From NCBI RefSeq assembly GCF_003672135.1, contig NC_039515.1, positions 4,650,001 to 4,714,000 of the forward strand: a DNA stretch of 64,000 bases. The letters run 5' to 3'. The position numbers and the translations under genes were made by a program. Source of the stretch: Ooceraea biroi (lineage: Eukaryota; Arthropoda; Insecta; Hymenoptera; Formicidae). The notes beneath the pieces are model-generated. The model searched no databases. It was not told where the DNA came from and saw only the letters and a list, made by a program, of their open reading frames with translations. Each line of letters opens with the position of its first letter. Positions within the stretch are counted from its first letter, which is position 1. Shown in pieces: positions 59,263-64,000 of the stretch.

Positions 59263-62138
59263 TCAGGAGGAACGAATAGAAGATGTCGAGGACGTTGATG
59301 CGAACCGATTCAGTTTGCTGTCAATAATGATCTCGTCCCCGTTCCTGATGTTATATCGATAGAGTTGTTTGTTTGGATATAGCATTTCTTCTGGTCCATA
59401 TTGGGCCTTCATTTCCTAAAACATAACAACAAAATACATGACGTGCTTATCTCTAGCCGATATTATAAATTATTGTTTATGATGATCAGCAAAATTTTAA
59501 AAGTGTATATGGAAGAAAATTATTTTCCTTGCATACCTTGCTCTGCAATATTTTAGTAAATACGTATTTTAAGTGTCGAGGAAAGTCAGGATAAGGATTG
59601 TTTGGAGGAAGTTTGGAGAGTGATTTATATTGAGACTTCAGGTTTCTTAAAGGATCGGTCCAGGAACCAAATATTCTACAAATAATATCAAATTCGTTAA
59701 ATTAATCTGAGATGATCGACTTACCTGATCAACGTAGAAAAGTCGCATTCTGTTAGCTGGTATTTTTACCATACTTTCCAATTTGGTTTTCAATTCGAAA
59801 ACTGTTCTATATACATCTACTGACCGTACCTGAAAGCATAAATTGCGTATGAAAGAGTGTTTCAACACAATGAAAATATTCAAGACAATAGTATGCATAA
59901 ACGTTAAAAGATTCTTATACATAAATAACAAAGAGTTCAATTATTTTTCATTAAGACGGTTACAAGACGTATTTGGATAAATTATAAAGGAGCACCAGTG
60001 AAAGTTGTCTCTTTAAAGATACACCTTTGTCCAGACGAAATATGATACACAAAATTAAATACCTCGACGAGATCCCCGTAAGTGAATGTGACCTTGACCC
60101 TTTTCTCTGGTGTTAGATCCACGTTCACCAAGGGGTCCAACTTTCCGTGAATAGCCACGAGCTCAGAATACCTGAAAATTGAGGAAGAGGGTCAAGTTGG
60201 GCTTCTCTGGCGGAAGGGAGCCGAGCGCGCGGCCATGAAACAAGAATAGTCTGATAGACTTGAGCAAAGTTGGAACCGCGACGCGAGGACAACTTGTGTG
60301 TACTCGCGGGGAAACCGGAACCTTCGTTAAAGGCATGTGCGACCGTTGAAAGACTTGTTCGAGATTCATGTCCCGCGCCAATCTTTACCAAGGGAAAAAC
60401 GGCAGGTTCGTATCCGCGATATCGGGAACTCACCTCTCGGGCCGATCGGCTTCCGGCTTGTCCATGTAATAACGTATGAAGGCTCTCTCGGCGTCCTCGC
60501 GTTCCTGAGACGATATCACGCCGCCGCCGTTCAAAGTCTCGACGTTCGGCAATCGGGCTATTAGCAGCTGCCGCCTCTCGTGTTCCGTGTACTCTCGTGG
60601 GCTCTGGGAAATGTTAAACAGATATAAATGGGCTAGCAAATGCTTATGATATCTTGACGTGTGCAGATAAATATGTCACATAAATACGAGAAAACTGATA
60701 ATTTAAAAAAAATGGAAAGTTTAATATCTAAATTTTCGCCTTAATAAATTAAATCTTTTCCTTAACTGAAACTTATGTCGTTACATGAATTGTCCTAAAT
60801 TATATTATATTATGTATACTGCTTACATGCGAATAGGTGAAAAGCAAAGCACACTGCGCATACGCTAAAGGTGAAATCGCGCCGGGTATCGCTCTTTAAT
60901 CGACTTACGGGCGAAACGTGGAATTAAGACACATCGATGAAAATCTTTCGTAACGGCAGACGTAATCCGGTACTTTCCAATTTTCGAATCGCCGAGAAAG
61001 AAGATCGCTCACCTCAAAAAGTGGGCACCCTTGGATCCTAAGCGACTTGAGCACTGGGAACCTGGCGAGCCTCTCGACTTCGTCCCAGGTTGATAACAAC
61101 GTGCCGTTCAAGTTTAAGAATCTCAGCATCCTGAAGGGATCATGCGGGGACTTGATAGTCGTGCCGCTGGACTCCGATTCTGATTCGGATCTGTCGTAGT
61201 TGACTTTGCTCTCGAATATCCTGTTTCCCTTTTCGTCTATCGACGACGTGTGCTCGTCTATATCTAAATGATTCATGTTTGCGCTATCCTGCCCGTGACA
61301 TTCCTCCTTCGACCGGTGGCCGTCCACGTTCGGTAAATTTCGATTTTCCTCCAGAGCGAGCGACCTGAGCGGACACTCGGCGAGAACGAGGCTCTTCAGA
61401 TTTGGAAATAAATACCTATAGAAGTAGACATACCTGTACACACGATCTCCACAACAAATAATTTCTTTGAAGACCATGATATAATAAAGATTAATTTAAT
61501 AAATAATAAATTTGTAGAATCGCAACAGCTGAAACGTACCCTAACTTTGAGATCTCGTTCCATATCTCCACCGGATTACCAGTGAAGTGTAGCTTCTTCA
61601 GCGCTGGGTTTTTGTTCTCGGGCTTCAGGTATTCCAAGTTCACAGTTTTATACTCGTTCAAAGACAAATGGAGCTCCTCAAGATTGCGCAGAAGCCGCAC
61701 CAGTCCTTGCACCGTCGACCAGGACACTCTGGTCCCGTTCAGCACGAGGTTTCGCAGAAGGTCATAGTTGCCGTGCTTGATCTCCAGCACCTCCGCAAGA
61801 CAATTGAAGCTCAAATTTACAAACTTGATCTTGGGCATATGCTGCAGTATGCCAAACACCTCTGCCCACTGTGACAACTTGTTCTGTGCCAGGTCGAGCT
61901 CCTCGACGTTCTTGCACTTGCTACGGAGTTTCTCAGCGTCATTGCCCGCTGACTCGATGTCGCAGTCCTGGAGCACCAGTAGCGCCGGCACCGTGTGTCG
62001 GGGAGATTTCTTGGGGATGAAGATGCTCACCGACAGGGCGACCTTGGGCGAGCCGGACTCTGCCTCGTCGTCTGTTAACGAGCAGTCTGTGGTCGAGCTG
62101 CCGTACTTTAGCTCCAGCGCTTCCAGCAACGACGGCAT
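59263..62138 (-). CDS. TBCEL: Tubulin-folding cofactor E-like protein
   Basis: Six exons: 61540-62138, 61013-61415, 60434-60603, 60063-60171, 59725-59829 and 59263-59415, 512 aa, stop TGA at 59263. Leucine-rich repeats run through exons 1-2 (VEELDLAQNKLSQW, IKFVNLSFNCLAEV, LEELHLSLNEYKTV, LKKLHFTGNPVEIW, LKSLVLAECPL, LRFLNLNGTLLSTW). The conserved post-LRR block (RRQLLIARLPNVETLNG, then EREDAERAFIRYYMD) is in exon 3, and a C-terminal ubiquitin-like domain spans exons 4-6 (VKVTFTYGDLVEVRSVDV ... YGPEEMLYPNKQLYRYNIRNGDEI). Order and motifs match human TBCEL, a cytosolic regulator that promotes tubulin heterodimer disassembly and turnover. No CAP-Gly domain is present, which separates it from TBCE. 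An acidic, Ser/Glu-rich insert of about 55 residues sits inside the LRR region, and a Ser/Thr-rich tail ends the protein. The ATG exon begins at an acceptor (62150), so an upstream leader exon exists. Confidence 0.93.
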
Positions 62139-62150
62139 TTTTACAGCATC

Positions 62151-62897
62151 CTAGAAATTCGTGTAAAAGGAATATTTATATGCATAAATTCACGTAGCAG
62201 ATATAAGTCATTACAGTATCTGCAAATAGACTGTATCATTATCCGCAAAACTTTTCACGGAAAATTAGTATCACTATTTAAGAGAAAGAGACTAAGGAGA
62301 GCATGCGCAAAACGATTTGACTAATCTAAGACTAAATTTTGCCTTCCGGGACATGTAGAAGGAGTAGGGTATGTGGTGCGCAGAATGTTGATCCACCTAT
62401 CGACTGAATAATACAAAGCGGCTTCGCTGACAGTGGAGAATAGGAAAGAAGAAAAAAGGACACGTGGAAAAACCTTCGAGCTGGTCATCCTCGAGACATG
62501 TAGAATCTTGTCTCGCCATATCCGCTAAGGTCACGCCATTGTCTTTTTGCGTAGCGGCTGAGAACCGGTACCGGTTCTTTAGCAGCCGACAAAACGATTC
62601 TTCGCGATCGCGCTCTGCTCGCCCACGCGGGGCGACATAAACAGGGAGCTCGGAACGGTCCTGAACCTGTTCCTGAACATTGGACGTGTGATGATCGAGA
62701 AATATTCCCGATAAAAGAAGGAAAGTTAAGGATGGTTGTCACGTTTGCACGAGCGTGTGAATGAAAGATTCATCTTGCTTTGGCAAGGTAGCGCAACTCG
62801 AATCCAGACTGACAATGAGTATTCGAGATAGAATCCATTTTGAGGTTCTCTTAAGATTCCTATGGAATGTGATGCGTTTTCTAAAATCCTATGAATA
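62151..62897. other. Upstream region of the TBCEL-like gene
   Basis: It should hold the leader intron and perhaps the leader exon. No donor or promoter could be singled out. Confidence 0.35.
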
Positions 62898-63791
62898 TTA
62901 ACCCTTTGCCTGTAAACGGGGGTCGTTTGTGTCCGGCCGAAAGCGGCTCTTCGGTACCTTAAAAACGGAGGAAGGGAGCCGCCTTGGACTATGTCGTGTA
63001 AAATTCTATCCAGACAGTGTACACACTCCCCAAGTTTAGTAAGCTTAGTCCACATACAGCCAGTATAGCAAGCAGTTCGAATTGCGTCTGGACGTAAACG
63101 ACCCTCGTTTACAGTTAACGTATACCAAGTGTGTAGGTGAGTGACTTTTTCATCAACTCTTTTTACATTTTTTATAAAGATTTGTAATATATATTATTAG
63201 AAAATAAGTTTCAAGACAAAATCTTTAGTGTAAGTACACTTTTTAGCAGTAAAACATAATTATTTTAATAATTATTTTTTCTCATATCAACAATTTTTAT
63301 ATGTAAATATTCTTTACTCAAACTATTTTTGTGAATAAAATAACATTAAAATAAAAAAGTATTGATTTTCGTGTAAAATACTTGTATTTGCATGCTTAAA
63401 CAAATGTTTTAAAAATGCTTTTTTCATGCTCAAAAATTAAGCTTTTTTTTTATTGTGCCATATTGCAATATTTTTTTATTGAAAGTATTATCCTTACGCT
63501 TTAATTTCCCGTTTGATTTTTTTATTTCGATAATTTGTCCCCAAATTATAATTTTTTAAACAAAATAGTACGTTTTCCGTGTTTTACTTTGTTTACATAA
63601 ACACATTGTTTAAACAAACTATTTTTTACTTGGTTTTCCGATTGATTTACAAAATAGAAGAGTCAATATAACTATACGAATTGTTTCAGATTTTTTAAAA
63701 CAGTTTAACCTATTGTTTAATGAGGTGGACGTAAATGACCCCCGTTTACAGGATAAAGGTGCCCTAAAAACGTTTACAAGCAAAGGGTTAA
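62898..63791. mobile_element. piggyBac-like TTAA element, non-autonomous
   Basis: TTAA at 62898-62901 and 63788-63791. Ends TTAACCCTTTGCCTGTAAAC and complement of CGTTTACAAGCAAAGGGTTA: inverted, starting CCCTTTGC as in piggyBac-like tips. A near-palindromic motif GTAAACGACC/GGGTCGTTTAC recurs at about 62918, 63088 and 63728. AT-rich interior with no transposase. Confidence 0.75.
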
Positions 63792-64000
63792 TAAAGGTTT
63801 TTTTTTGTAACCGCATGAATCAACGACTCGCAAGACTACGAGGTTGCCCGTAAAACGGAAGAATGTTACGTCAACTTGGCGAGAGACACAACACGTAAGA
63901 AGCTACTCGCGTTTGCTGGACGCGCGCCAAATTGCGCTTGCTTTTACATAAGAAACGCGTTACGTTGCATCGTGCCGCATGTTTCGAAGCGTTCTACTAA
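63792..64000. other. End of window
   Basis: No feature recognised. Confidence 0.4.

Noticed and set aside
1..64000. CRISPR array, bacterial operon or integrated virus
   Set aside because: The direct repeats seen are satellites or transposon parts; the genes are spliced and eukaryotic; no capsid, polymerase or envelope-type ORF was seen.

Overview
This is AT-rich nuclear DNA from an insect. Genes have short GT-AG-spliced exons, mariner-type transposons abound, tRNAs are eukaryotic, and proteins are of insect type. The dense mariner, DD41D and TTAA-target elements would suit a hymenopteran, perhaps an ant; that is inference. Gene models come from reading splice sites and frames by eye, without transcripts or searches.

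Layout: 1-984 (+) holds the last three exons of a PfkB-family sugar kinase, probably ketohexokinase. 2353-6069 and 19188-21778 (both -) are two complete, identically built seven-exon short-chain dehydrogenases (SDR16C-like, 308 and 306 aa), with a decayed third copy near 14.4-14.7 kb. The 13 kb between them is mostly transposon and foldback DNA, including one element with an intact DD41D transposase. 22-29.9 kb is largely empty. 29.9-34.6 kb carries two tRNA-Ile(AAT), one deformed tRNA, two tRNA relics and one tRNA-Arg(ACG). A CpG-rich promoter-like block lies at about 31.9-32.4 kb. 50650-54993 (+) encodes a 401-aa single-pass membrane protein that I do not recognise; the 32 kb block may be its promoter, with an 18 kb leader intron. 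59263-62138 (-) is a complete tubulin-folding-cofactor-E-like gene (TBCEL, 512 aa).

The genes form no shared pathway: sugar phosphorylation, lipid/retinoid/steroid-type redox at membranes, tubulin turnover and a surface protein. The striking feature is the number of long inverted repeats: at least fourteen foldback or TIR elements. They include a perfect spacerless 164-bp palindrome, a foldback inserted inside one arm of another, a foldback with a tRNA-like promoter region in each arm, a foldback built on about 150-bp tandem repeats, and several unrelated elements that all sit at TTAA.
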